NCBI GenBank assembly: GCA_015478675.1
Contig: JADMIH010000112.1
Span: 1-13,092, forward strand
Source: Chloroflexota bacterium
GTDB taxonomy: Bacteria; Chloroflexota; Chloroflexia; QHBQ01; JADMIH01
DNA length: 13,092 nucleotides
Direction: 5' to 3'
In this document: one piece after another, positions 1 to 6,178 of the stretch
Layout of the letters: each line of letters opens with the position of its first letter
Numbering within the stretch: the first letter of the stretch is position 1
Notes under the pieces: model-generated
Databases searched by the model: none
The model's input: only the letters and a program-made list of their open reading frames with translations
What the model was told of the DNA's origin: nothing
Program-made: the position numbers and the translations under genes

Positions 1-2
1 CG

Positions 3-659
3 CTTGATTGGGATGAGCAGAAAGCCTATGTGCGAGCAGTTGACGCCGATTATTACACAGATGCGAACCTTGCGGTCACTTTAAAGGTGTTAGATATAGC
101 ATCAGGCGAAGATCGGGAGGCCGCGCGCAACTACGGCGATGTCATGGTGTCGGCGCAAGCCACTATCTACAAGAAGATAAAGCTGGGGACGCACGAGAAC
201 GTCGGCTGGGGCAAAATACACCTGCCGGAGCAAGAGCTACACACCACAGCCTACTGGTTGTGCGTGCCGCCCGTAGTGGCTGAGAATATGCCGGGCAAAG
301 ATGCGCTGCAAGCGGGGCTTGTGGGCCTGGGCAACGTAATGTCACAAATGGCCCCACTTTACCTGATGTGCGACCCCCGCGACCTGGGCGTTGTGCCACA
401 AGTGAAGAACCCCTTTACAGGGCAGAGTACAATATTCCTGTACGACTCTTACCCTGGGGGCATTGGCTTCAGCCGAAAGCTCTTCGACATGCACACGGCG
501 CTACTCGAAGCGGCGGGCGAATTGATTTCGGCCTGCCCATGCGAAGACGGTTGCCCGGCGTGCGTAGGCCCGGCGATGGAGATAGGCCCCGGCGGTAAGA
601 AGCATACGCTAGAGTTGGTCAATGGTCTGCTGGTCGCAGCGACCCCAGTGCATACATAG
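3..659 (+). CDS. DEAD/DEAH-box helicase, C-terminal part with DUF1998 domain (5' truncated)
   Basis: The frame is open to the window edge and reads LDWDEQKAYVRAVDADYYTD before the first possible GTG at 30, so the gene begins upstream and only its tail is here. The visible part matches the C-terminal region of MrfA-like superfamily 2 helicases, which are ATP-dependent DNA translocases linked to repair. Seen directly: the segment YDSYPGGIGFSRKLFD, followed by a C-x-C-x3-C-x2-C cluster (ACPCEDGCPACVGP, about 529-573), the expected four-cysteine metal-binding site of DUF1998 proteins. The helicase motor motifs are outside the window, so the ATPase role is inferred from family knowledge. The TAG stop overlaps the ribosome binding site of the next small gene, which suggests co-transcription. 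Confidence 0.85.
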   Translation, partial: LDWDEQKAYVRAVDADYYTDANLAVTLKVLDIASGEDREAARNYGDVMVSAQATIYKKIKLGTHENVGWGKIHLPEQELHTTAYWLCVPPVVAENMPGKDALQAGLVGLGNVMSQMAPLYLMCDPRDLGVVPQVKNPFTGQSTIFLYDSYPGGIGFSRKLFDMHTALLEAAGELISACPCEDGCPACVGPAMEIGPGGKKHTLELVNGLLVAATPVHT

Positions 660-672
660 GAGGGATCAAACG

Positions 673-849
673 ATGTTGCTACAACAAAAGAAAGCCCGAG
701 GCCCGGTCAGGGGCTGCCTCGTTCCCCTGGCTACAGTGGTGGGCGTACTGCTCCTCTGCTTCGTGATGTGCTTTGTGATCTTTCAACTGGACCAGGCAAC
801 CCTTGCCAGCAGCAACAGCGGCAGCTCATTCTTATTCTTCGGCGGCTGA
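673..849 (+). CDS. Small single-pass membrane protein, function unknown
   Basis: A 58-residue protein. ATG 673 is chosen because a strong Shine-Dalgarno (AGGAGGG, 658-664) lies 8 bases upstream; the in-frame ATG at 622 has no such site and lies inside the helicase gene. Seen: a basic N-terminus (QQKKARGPVRG), one hydrophobic helix at about residues 16-37 containing three cysteines, then a short Ser/Asn/Gly tail ending FLFFGG. The charge pattern predicts the N-terminus inside and the tail outside. The stop of the helicase and this ribosome binding site overlap, so the two genes are probably translated from one message. I recognise no family. A chance ORF is possible, but the tight ribosome binding site and clean membrane helix argue against it. 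Confidence 0.6.
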   Translation: MLLQQKKARGPVRGCLVPLATVVGVLLLCFVMCFVIFQLDQATLASSNSGSSFLFFGG

Positions 850-856
850 TGCGCTA

Positions 857-877
857 TCGTAGTACGTAGTGTGCGTT
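857..877 (+). repeat. Heptamer array, three units (reverse sense)
   Basis: Three adjacent 7-mers, TCGTAGT, ACGTAGT and GTGCGTT. Read on the minus strand they give AACGCAC-ACTACGT-ACTACGA, nearly the same order of units as at 9701-9721 (ATTGCGC-ACTACGT-ATTACGA). It lies just after the small membrane protein gene. Confidence 0.5.
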
Positions 878-943
878 GGGTAAGGAGGTGAGGAGAGCTA
901 CTTCTTTACCGTCTAAAGCTGGCTGTCACCCATTACACACTAC
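866..943. repeat. Nested inverted repeat in the gap before the dehydrogenase gene
   Basis: Outer arms 866-881 and 928-943 are complementary at 13 of 16 positions. Inside them, GGTAAGGAGGT (879-889) can pair with ACTTCTTTACC (900-910) over 11 positions if two G-T pairs are allowed. The inner stem would bury an AGGAGGTGAGGAG tract that resembles a ribosome binding site but has no start codon after it. No T-tract follows, so this does not look like a terminator. A regulatory or attenuation role is only a guess. Confidence 0.35.
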
Positions 944-952
944 ACACTACAC
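932..952 (+). repeat. Heptamer array, three units
   Basis: ATTACAC-ACTACAC-ACTACAC, exactly 3 x 7 bases, ending directly against the GGAGGT ribosome binding site of the dehydrogenase gene. It belongs to the same degenerate family as 857-877, 9701-9721 and 12527-12554. Confidence 0.55.
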
Positions 953-964
953 GGAGGTACAACT

Positions 965-1987
965 ATGCCCGGCGCAACAGAGAGTATAAGGGTTTTGATG
1001 ACACAGATGGTGCCGCAACTTGCGATTGAGCGCCTGCGCTATGCTGTTGGCAGCGAGGGCAAGCTCGACATCAACCCTGATGCCGACCACATATGGACCA
1101 AGCAGGAGCTTATAGACAAGCTGCGCGAAAGCCACTATAACGCGCTTTACTGCATGCTAACCAACCCGGTAGACAAAGAGGTGATGGACGCCGCGCCTCA
1201 CCTAAAAGTAATCGCTAATATGGCAGTCGGCTACAACAACGTAGATGCAAATGAGGCGACGCGCAGAGGCATAGCTGTTACCAACACCCCCGGCGTGCTC
1301 ACCGACACCACAGCCGATTTTGCCTGGGCGCTGCTCATGGCCTCAGCGCGCCGGGTAGCCGAGGCAGACCGCTTCGCACGAGAGGGGCGCTTTCACGGCT
1401 GGGGGCCTCTGATGATGGTCGGGCAGGACGTGCATGGCAAGACGCTCGGTATCATCGGCTTCGGGCGCATCGGGCGAGCAGTGGCAAAGCGCGCTGGCGG
1501 CTTCGACATGACTGTGCTCTACTACGACCAATATCCGGCAGACGTCGAGACGGAAAAGTCGCTCAACGCCCGCCTGGTCTCAATGGAAGATTTACTCGCG
1601 CAGTCGGATTACGTTACTATACATACCGACTATAACCCTGGCACCCACCACCTGATAGGCGCACCCGAAATGGCGCGTATGAAGCCAACCGCTTACCTGA
1701 TCAATACAGCGAGAGGCGCTTGCGTGGACGAAGCAGCGCTCGTTGAGGCGCTCAAGGGGGGCAAGCTGGCGGGTGCAGGGTTGGACGTTTTCGAGCATGA
1801 GCCGCGGATCAACCCCGGCCTGCTAGAACTGCAAAACGTCACCCTTGCGCCGCATATCGCCTCCGCATCGCTGGAGACGCGCACTGCCATGGCATTGATG
1901 GCGGCAGATAACATCCTCGCGGTCATGCGCGGCGAGCTACCGGCCAACATGGTAAACCCCGAAGTATACGGTGCGGCGAAACAGTAG
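965..1987 (+). CDS. D-2-hydroxyacid dehydrogenase (glyoxylate/hydroxypyruvate reductase type)
   Basis: A complete 340-residue protein of the NAD(P)-dependent D-isomer-specific 2-hydroxyacid dehydrogenase family, which interconverts 2-keto acids and D-2-hydroxyacids in the cytoplasm. Seen: the substrate-domain stretch NMAVGYNNVD (about 85-94), the dinucleotide-binding GFGRIG (165-170), NTARG with catalytic Arg250, DVFEHEP with catalytic Glu279, and LAPHIAS with His297, so the Arg-Glu-His set is intact. TPGVLTDTTADFAWALLMASARR (109-130) is typical of glyoxylate/hydroxypyruvate reductases rather than lactate or phosphoglycerate dehydrogenases, and there is no C-terminal ACT domain. GGAGGT at 953-958 sets the ATG at 965. 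The exact substrate and cofactor cannot be read safely from sequence alone. The neighbours give no pathway clue. Confidence 0.9.
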   Translation: MPGATESIRVLMTQMVPQLAIERLRYAVGSEGKLDINPDADHIWTKQELIDKLRESHYNALYCMLTNPVDKEVMDAAPHLKVIANMAVGYNNVDANEATRRGIAVTNTPGVLTDTTADFAWALLMASARRVAEADRFAREGRFHGWGPLMMVGQDVHGKTLGIIGFGRIGRAVAKRAGGFDMTVLYYDQYPADVETEKSLNARLVSMEDLLAQSDYVTIHTDYNPGTHHLIGAPEMARMKPTAYLINTARGACVDEAALVEALKGGKLAGAGLDVFEHEPRINPGLLELQNVTLAPHIASASLETRTAMALMAADNILAVMRGELPANMVNPEVYGAAKQ

Positions 1988-2129
1988 AAGGCAGGCGCCA
2001 GGAAGCTGTTCGGCTAATGAGAGCACTCTCCAGAGGTCACATCGCCCCAGCCCATCTACCGCCTCTCCCATGTTCTGGTAGTCTCTGATATACACCTCCT
2101 TTTGTCTGACCGAGCGCCATAACCGCTCA
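1988..2129. other. Non-coding gap before the first MITE copy
   Basis: Between the dehydrogenase stop and the inserted element I see no ORF with a ribosome binding site, no clear terminator with a T-tract and no RNA gene. The last 8 bases (ACCGCTCA, 2122-2129) are the left target duplication of the element. Confidence 0.5.
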
Positions 2130-2399
2130 GTAAATATTCAGAGTAAGCCATGGCCCTGCGGGTCACCATTACCGATGAAAATACGAGCGATTTAGCACCC
2201 CTCTATACTACTATCCTTCGCATTTCTAGAGAAGAAGAGTTGGGGTGGAGCAACCTTCAAGGGGTATCTGTGCGGGCGTGCCACCTGCCCTCACCCGCCC
2301 TCACCCCATGCCCCCTCTCCCACAAGGGGAGAGGGGGCTTTCCCACTGGTGAGTATAAGGGGAGTAGCCAGGCCCCAAGCCTCTAATCTGAACAGGTAC
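2130..2399 (+). mobile_element. MITE-like element, copy 1 (270 bp)
   Basis: A non-autonomous inserted element. Left end GTAAATATTCAGA (2130-2142) and right end TCTGAACAGGTAC (2387-2399) form an imperfect terminal inverted repeat with a TTCAGA/TCTGAA core. It is flanked by a perfect 8-bp direct repeat ACCGCTCA (2122-2129 and 2400-2407), the mark of transposition. The body is strongly similar to copy 2 at 11360-11614 in the same orientation, including a shared block running from about ACCATTACC to TTTCTAGAG and a GC-rich hairpin. No transposase is encoded. Ends starting GTA(A) together with an 8-bp duplication fit what is known of IS66-family elements, so mobilisation by an IS66-type transposase is a reasonable inference, not a demonstration. 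Confidence 0.85.
2310..2338 (+). repeat. GC-rich hairpin inside MITE copy 1
   Basis: GCCCCCTCTCCC (2310-2321) and GGGAGAGGGGGC (2327-2338) form a perfect 12-bp stem around a 5-base loop ACAAG, followed by TTTCCC. The stem is identical in copy 2 while the loop differs. The short T run makes it at best a weak intrinsic terminator. Confidence 0.75.
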
Positions 2400-2556
2400 A
2401 CCGCTCACTATGGAAGGTGATTAGGCCAGGGTTGTCCAACGCCCGCCTTCTCCCGTCCGTGCTGATCCTGATCTTTTAAGCGAGTAGACGGCCTGTGAAG
2501 CCGAAGGTTGTGCAAGCTCCCCAACTTCCCTGGTCGGAGCAGAGCAGATCTCAGAT

Positions 2557-2573
2557 TTTACAAAGATTTTACA
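2557..2573 (+). promoter_or_regulatory. PhoP/PhoB-class direct-repeat operator upstream of the efflux operon
   Basis: TTTACA (2557-2562), five bases, TTTACA (2568-2573): two identical hexamers with an 11-base period. This is the layout known for OmpR/PhoB-family response regulators and resembles the B. subtilis PhoP box (TTAACA-like hexamers, 5-base gaps). Continuing the period gives a weak CTCATT and a better TTAATC (2590-2595). The same element is present at 8154-8170. The regulator itself is not in the window. Confidence 0.55.
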
Positions 2574-2615
2574 CTACTCTCATTCCATATTAATCTAACC
2601 GCCTCAGCCGGACTA

Positions 2616-2621
2616 TATAAT
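2616..2621 (+). promoter_or_regulatory. Candidate -10 hexamer for the efflux operon
   Basis: TATAAT, a perfect consensus, begins 43 bases after the end of the second TTTACA hexamer. No good -35 lies at the normal distance, which fits an activator-dependent promoter. The spacing to the operator is the same as at 8213. Confidence 0.45.
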
Positions 2622-2860
2622 TGCCTCTAGCAGCGATATTGCACTGCTCCGCAAGGTGTAAGATCACTATCTGTGCGAGTGAGCAGGCTAAAGTTCTAGA
2701 GCGCAGCTACGCAGGTAAGAGTTGCTTTTGGCACGAACTATACGCTGAAGTTGCAGGCCTGGTTAGCCGGGGCTGATGTTTCTGCGCCTACTGTATCGTT
2801 TCTACGGAAACAAGCGACAAATATAAAACGCGTTCGGGAGAACAAAAGTACGGAGGCCAT

Positions 2861-5323
2861 ATGAAAAAGATAATCATTCTGGGCAGCGCGCTGCTGCTTG
2901 CGGTTGTCATCGCCCTTTTTGTAAAGCAGCGCGTCTTCGCGGGCACCAACGCAGCAGCCACCGTGCAGACTGTGCCCGTCTCGCGTGGCAATATACAGTC
3001 TACTGTGTTGTCAAGCGCGGCGCTACAGCCCGCTGCCGACCTGAACCTCACCTTTGGGAGCGCAGGAACGCTGACTACCCTGAATGTGAAGCCAGGTGAC
3101 AAAGTAACCAAGGGCCAGGCGTTGGCCGCCCTTGATCCTGGTGAGCTAAACCTGGCTGTGGTACAGGCGCAGGCTACTCTCGACTCAGCCAGGGCTAAGC
3201 TTGATAGCGTCAAAGCAGGAGCCACAAGCAGCGATATTGCTAACGCACAAGACGCTGTGCGCTCTGCTCAGGCAAAGCTGGACAGCCTCAAAGTCGGCCC
3301 AACGACTGCCGACCTTGCGAGCGCAGAGGCCGGGGTCACGGCAGCGCAAGCCAAGCTGAAAAATGTCATGGCAGGCTCGACGCCCCAGGACATCGCTAAC
3401 GCCCAGTCTGCCCTCGTTTCTGCCCAGGCAAAGTTAGATAGCGTCAAAGCAGGCTCGACGCCCCAGGACATCGCTAACGCCCGTTCAGCCCTGGTTTCGG
3501 CTAAGGCCAAGCTAGTGCAGCTAAAGGCCCCGCCCACAGCGGAAGACCTGGCAAATGCGCAATCAACGCTCAAGTCAGCACAGGCTAAGCTTGACCAGTT
3601 GAAGCAGCCCGCAAGCGCAGGCGACCTCACCGCAGCCGAGTCCAGCCTCAAATCAGCGCAGGCTAAGCTCGCAGCTCTCACAGCAGGGCCAACCACAGCA
3701 CAGCTTAGCGCGGCGCAACTTAAGGTGACGCAGGCGCAGACCAGCTTCGCCAAAACTCAGTCGTCGGCCTCCCTCTCCAAGCAAAGCGACGATATCAGCA
3801 TGCAGCAATCGCTGAATGCCCTACAGGATGCCCAGGACGCTTACAGGGCTGTGGCCGCCGATGCGCTGGACGGCAATGGCAACTTGATTACCGTCTTCCC
3901 CAGAGAACTTGCGGGCAAGTACGGCAGCCTGCAAGGGTTGGTAGACCAGTACAACAGCAAAAAACGCGCGATGGAAGATGCGCAAGGCGCACTCAAGAAA
4001 GCGCAGCTCTCTTACGATGACTCCAGGCAGCAGGAGGCGCAGGCGGTGACAGCCGCCAAAGCGCAGCTTGACGATGCTAGTAAGCAGCTGGCAGACCTTA
4101 TAGCCGGCCCAACAACCGCCGATCTCACATCGGCTCAAGCCGCAGTGGACTCAGCCCAGAATAGCCTTGATAAGTTGAAACAGGGCGCTACGCAGGCCGA
4201 CCTTACGGCGGCTCAAGCCACTGTAGACCAGGCACAGAACGCCTTGAACAAGCTCAAGGAGCCACCTGTCCAGGCCGACCTTACGGCGGCTCAAGCCACT
4301 GTAGACCAGGCACAGAATAGCCTCGACAAGTTACTGGCAGGGCCAGCCGCCAGCGATGTGACCCAGGCGCAAGCTGCTGTGGATCAGGCACAGAATAACC
4401 TGGCGAAACTGAAGGCTGGCCCCACACAAGCCGACATTACCGCCGCGCAGTCGGGGGTCGCATCAGCACAAGCCAGCCTCGCTAAACTCAAAGCCCCAGC
4501 CAGCGCAGCAGATCTCGCAGCAGCGCAGGCCGCAGTCAACCAGGCGCAGAACAGCCTGGATAAGCTCAAGGCAGGGCCGTTAGCAACCGACCTGGAAACA
4601 GCACAGGCCGGAGTAGACCAGGCGCAGGCCAACCTTGAGTCGGCCAGGCTGAAGGTCACACAGGCCAACATGACTGCACCCTTCGACGGAGTAGTAGCGA
4701 GCGTGCCTGTAGCCACAGGCCAAAGCGTGAGCGCAAGTACCACCGTCGTAGAACTTGTGGATAGCAGCCTCTATCACCTTGACATGAATGTGGGCGAAGC
4801 AGACATAAGCCAGATAAAGGATGGCGAGCCCGTAGAAATAACCTTCGATGCACTCTCAGGCACGGTTTACACAGGCACAGTAACCTTTGTTGCGCCGAAC
4901 GCCACCGTGTCGCAAGGTGTAGTGAACTACCTTGCTACGGTCACGCTGGACCCGAAGGCGGCAGACAGCAACTTGCGGCCTGGCATGAGCGCTACCGCGT
5001 CAGTCGTGGTAGCCGAGCGCGACAATGTGCTGATGGTGCCGAGCAGAGCGATACGCAGCCAGGGGTCACAGAAGATCGTCTATGTTGTCGGGCCTAACGC
5101 GAGCCAGATTCCGGTGCAGGTACAGACAGGCTTCACCAACGACACCTCCACTGAAATCGTGGGCAACACAGTACTGCGCGAAGGTGATAACCTTGTGGTC
5201 AACACGCCTACATCAACCACATCAACCGCAGGGCAGCCCAACAGAGGCGGCTTGATAAACCTGGGCGGCGGTGGAGGTGGATTACGTGGCGGCGCGGGCG
5301 GCGTTGACACAGGCGGGCACTAA
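2861..5323 (+). CDS. MacA/HlyD-like efflux adaptor with an expanded 26-residue helical repeat region
   Basis: 820 residues, about twice the usual MacA length. It would link the MacB-like exporter encoded next to it to substrate handling outside the membrane. Seen in order: an N-terminal membrane anchor (about 4-27); the first half of a biotinyl-lipoyl-like domain (62-95, NVKPGDKVTKGQALAALDP); helical repeats of exactly 26 residues at 125-280 (six units of the type D[LI]..AQ..[LV]..AQAKLD.LKAGPT), with partial units on either side; a central non-repeat segment (about 298-394); six more 26-residue units at 421-576; the second lipoyl half (604-636, APFDGVVASVPVATGQSV); a beta-barrel (about 640-720, with LRPGMSATASV); a membrane-proximal part with VPSRAI; and a Gly-rich tail (795-820). 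GGAGG at 2852-2856 sets the ATG. It is first in the operon. The substrate is unknown; macrolides should not be assumed. Confidence 0.88.
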   Translation: MKKIIILGSALLLAVVIALFVKQRVFAGTNAAATVQTVPVSRGNIQSTVLSSAALQPAADLNLTFGSAGTLTTLNVKPGDKVTKGQALAALDPGELNLAVVQAQATLDSARAKLDSVKAGATSSDIANAQDAVRSAQAKLDSLKVGPTTADLASAEAGVTAAQAKLKNVMAGSTPQDIANAQSALVSAQAKLDSVKAGSTPQDIANARSALVSAKAKLVQLKAPPTAEDLANAQSTLKSAQAKLDQLKQPASAGDLTAAESSLKSAQAKLAALTAGPTTAQLSAAQLKVTQAQTSFAKTQSSASLSKQSDDISMQQSLNALQDAQDAYRAVAADALDGNGNLITVFPRELAGKYGSLQGLVDQYNSKKRAMEDAQGALKKAQLSYDDSRQQEAQAVTAAKAQLDDASKQLADLIAGPTTADLTSAQAAVDSAQNSLDKLKQGATQADLTAAQATVDQAQNALNKLKEPPVQADLTAAQATVDQAQNSLDKLLAGPAASDVTQAQAAVDQAQNNLAKLKAGPTQADITAAQSGVASAQASLAKLKAPASAADLAAAQAAVNQAQNSLDKLKAGPLATDLETAQAGVDQAQANLESARLKVTQANMTAPFDGVVASVPVATGQSVSASTTVVELVDSSLYHLDMNVGEADISQIKDGEPVEITFDALSGTVYTGTVTFVAPNATVSQGVVNYLATVTLDPKAADSNLRPGMSATASVVVAERDNVLMVPSRAIRSQGSQKIVYVVGPNASQIPVQVQTGFTNDTSTEIVGNTVLREGDNLVVNTPTSTTSTAGQPNRGGLINLGGGGGGLRGGAGGVDTGGH
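3233..3700 (+). repeat. Coding tandem repeat, first block: six units of 78 bp
   Basis: Encodes adaptor residues 125-280. Each unit starts with DI/DL and ends in a Gly/Pro-containing turn (VGPTTA, AGSTPQ, APPTAE and similar). Two neighbouring units share an identical 34-bp stretch (3371-3404 and 3449-3482), showing recent duplication or gene conversion. Confidence 0.85.
4121..4588 (+). repeat. Coding tandem repeat, second block: six units of 78 bp
   Basis: Encodes adaptor residues 421-576, the same length as the first block. Consensus D[LVI]TAAQA.VDQAQNSLDKLKAGP..A. Two units share an identical 47-bp stretch (4193-4239 and 4271-4317). Units in this block favour VDQAQN, those in the first block SAQAKLD, so each block appears to have been homogenised separately. 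Confidence 0.85.
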
Positions 5324-5374
5324 CGTGCGCCTCTACTTCAGTGCACACGCACAAGCAAAGGCTATGGGTTCCCG

Positions 5375-6178
5375 ATGAGTAGTGTAATAGAAGTTACAGG
5401 CCTGGTAAAGAGTTACCAGATGGGCGAAGACAATATCGTGCGTGCCCTGCGCGGGGTGAGCTTCACTATCGAAGAAGGTGAGCTCGTCGCTATCATGGGA
5501 CCTTCAGGCTCAGGCAAGTCCACACTTATGAACGTGCTGGGGTGCCTTGACCGTCCAACCTCCGGCTCGTATATGCTGAGCGGGCAGGAGGTCGCGACAC
5601 TCAGCGACCAGGAGTTGGCAACGGTGCGGAACAGGCGGATAGGCTTCGTTTTCCAATCCTTCAACCTCTTGAGCCGCACAACCGCCCTTGAAAATGTGGA
5701 GCTGCCGTTGCTCTACGCTCGCAATGGCGCGTCGGTGTCGAGCAGTGAACGCCGCAAACGAGCAGTTGAGGCGTTGGAGTCGGTGGGCCTCGGTGACAGG
5801 CTCAAGCACAAATCGAGCCAGCTTTCGGGCGGGCAACAGCAGCGCGTGGCAATCGCCCGCGCCCTGGTGAACCACCCAAACATGATCCTCGCCGACGAGC
5901 CGACAGGCAATCTCGATAGCGTTTCCAGCGCGGAGATCATGGCAATCTTCCAGCGCCTCAACATCGAGCAAGGGATCACTGTCATCTTCGTTACGCATGA
6001 GCCTGACATAGCTGCACACACACGCCGTATACTACGTATGTTCGACGGTAATCTTGTGGAGGACGAAAGAGTGGCAAATCAGGTCGTTGTCTACAGAACA
6101 CCGGAGGCTGGGCAGCAGGCAACCACCCAAGATCGATCTCAAGAGACGGTGAGCATAGGGCAAGAGGTGTTAGCATGA
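5375..6178 (+). CDS. ABC transporter ATPase, MacB/LolD type
   Basis: 267 residues; hydrolyses ATP to drive the adjacent permease on the cytoplasmic face of the membrane. All motifs are intact: Walker A GPSGSGKST (42-50), Q-loop FVFQS with Gln94, signature LSGGQQQR (150-157), Walker B MILADEPTGNLD (170-181) with Glu175, and the H-loop His208 (VTHEP). The sequence resembles the ATPases of the MacB/LolD/YknY group, which are encoded apart from the permease, unlike proteobacterial MacB where both are fused. The last about 35 residues after VED are polar and look lineage-specific. The ribosome binding site is poor (AAAGG about 13 bases upstream), yet the N-terminus MSSVIEVTGLVKSY is standard for the family. 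The 3' end overlaps the permease start by ATGA, implying translational coupling. Confidence 0.95.
   Translation: MSSVIEVTGLVKSYQMGEDNIVRALRGVSFTIEEGELVAIMGPSGSGKSTLMNVLGCLDRPTSGSYMLSGQEVATLSDQELATVRNRRIGFVFQSFNLLSRTTALENVELPLLYARNGASVSSSERRKRAVEALESVGLGDRLKHKSSQLSGGQQQRVAIARALVNHPNMILADEPTGNLDSVSSAEIMAIFQRLNIEQGITVIFVTHEPDIAAHTRRILRMFDGNLVEDERVANQVVVYRTPEAGQQATTQDRSQETVSIGQEVLA

Larger units (their letters stand above)
2400..2860. other. Long upstream region and probable 5' leader of the efflux operon
   Basis: 461 bases with no credible gene. It contains the direct-repeat operator at 2557-2573, a consensus TATAAT at 2616-2621, and then about 230 bases that would be an untranslated leader if that -10 is used. 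A small hairpin, GTTTC-TACG-GAAAC, lies near 2798-2811, and a second -10-like TATAAA is at 2822-2827 without a fitting -35. I see no recognisable riboswitch. Confidence 0.45.

Noticed and set aside
30..659. GTG at 30 as the true start of the first gene
   Set aside because: The frame is open upstream to base 3 and the preceding residues fit the family, so the gene is cut by the window edge.
2150..2386. Plus-strand ORF in MITE copy 1 (and 11380-11694 in copy 2) as a gene
   Set aside because: No ribosome binding site, the frames diverge after about 30 codons, and the copy 2 frame runs through the GC hairpin, the element end and a terminator.
2640..2720. Possible structured RNA in the efflux operon leader
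   Set aside because: Only short AGCAG/CTGCT pairings are visible, with no match to a riboswitch or tRNA pattern I recognise.
2788..3753. Minus-strand open frames (2788-3225, 3268-3753) opposite the adaptor gene
   Set aside because: They mirror the Ala/Ser-rich repeats of the adaptor; low stop-codon frequency in repeat DNA explains them.
3233..4588. CRISPR-like periodic repeat (78-bp period)
   Set aside because: The periodicity is in-frame coding repeat, with no constant repeat/variable spacer layout and no cas genes.
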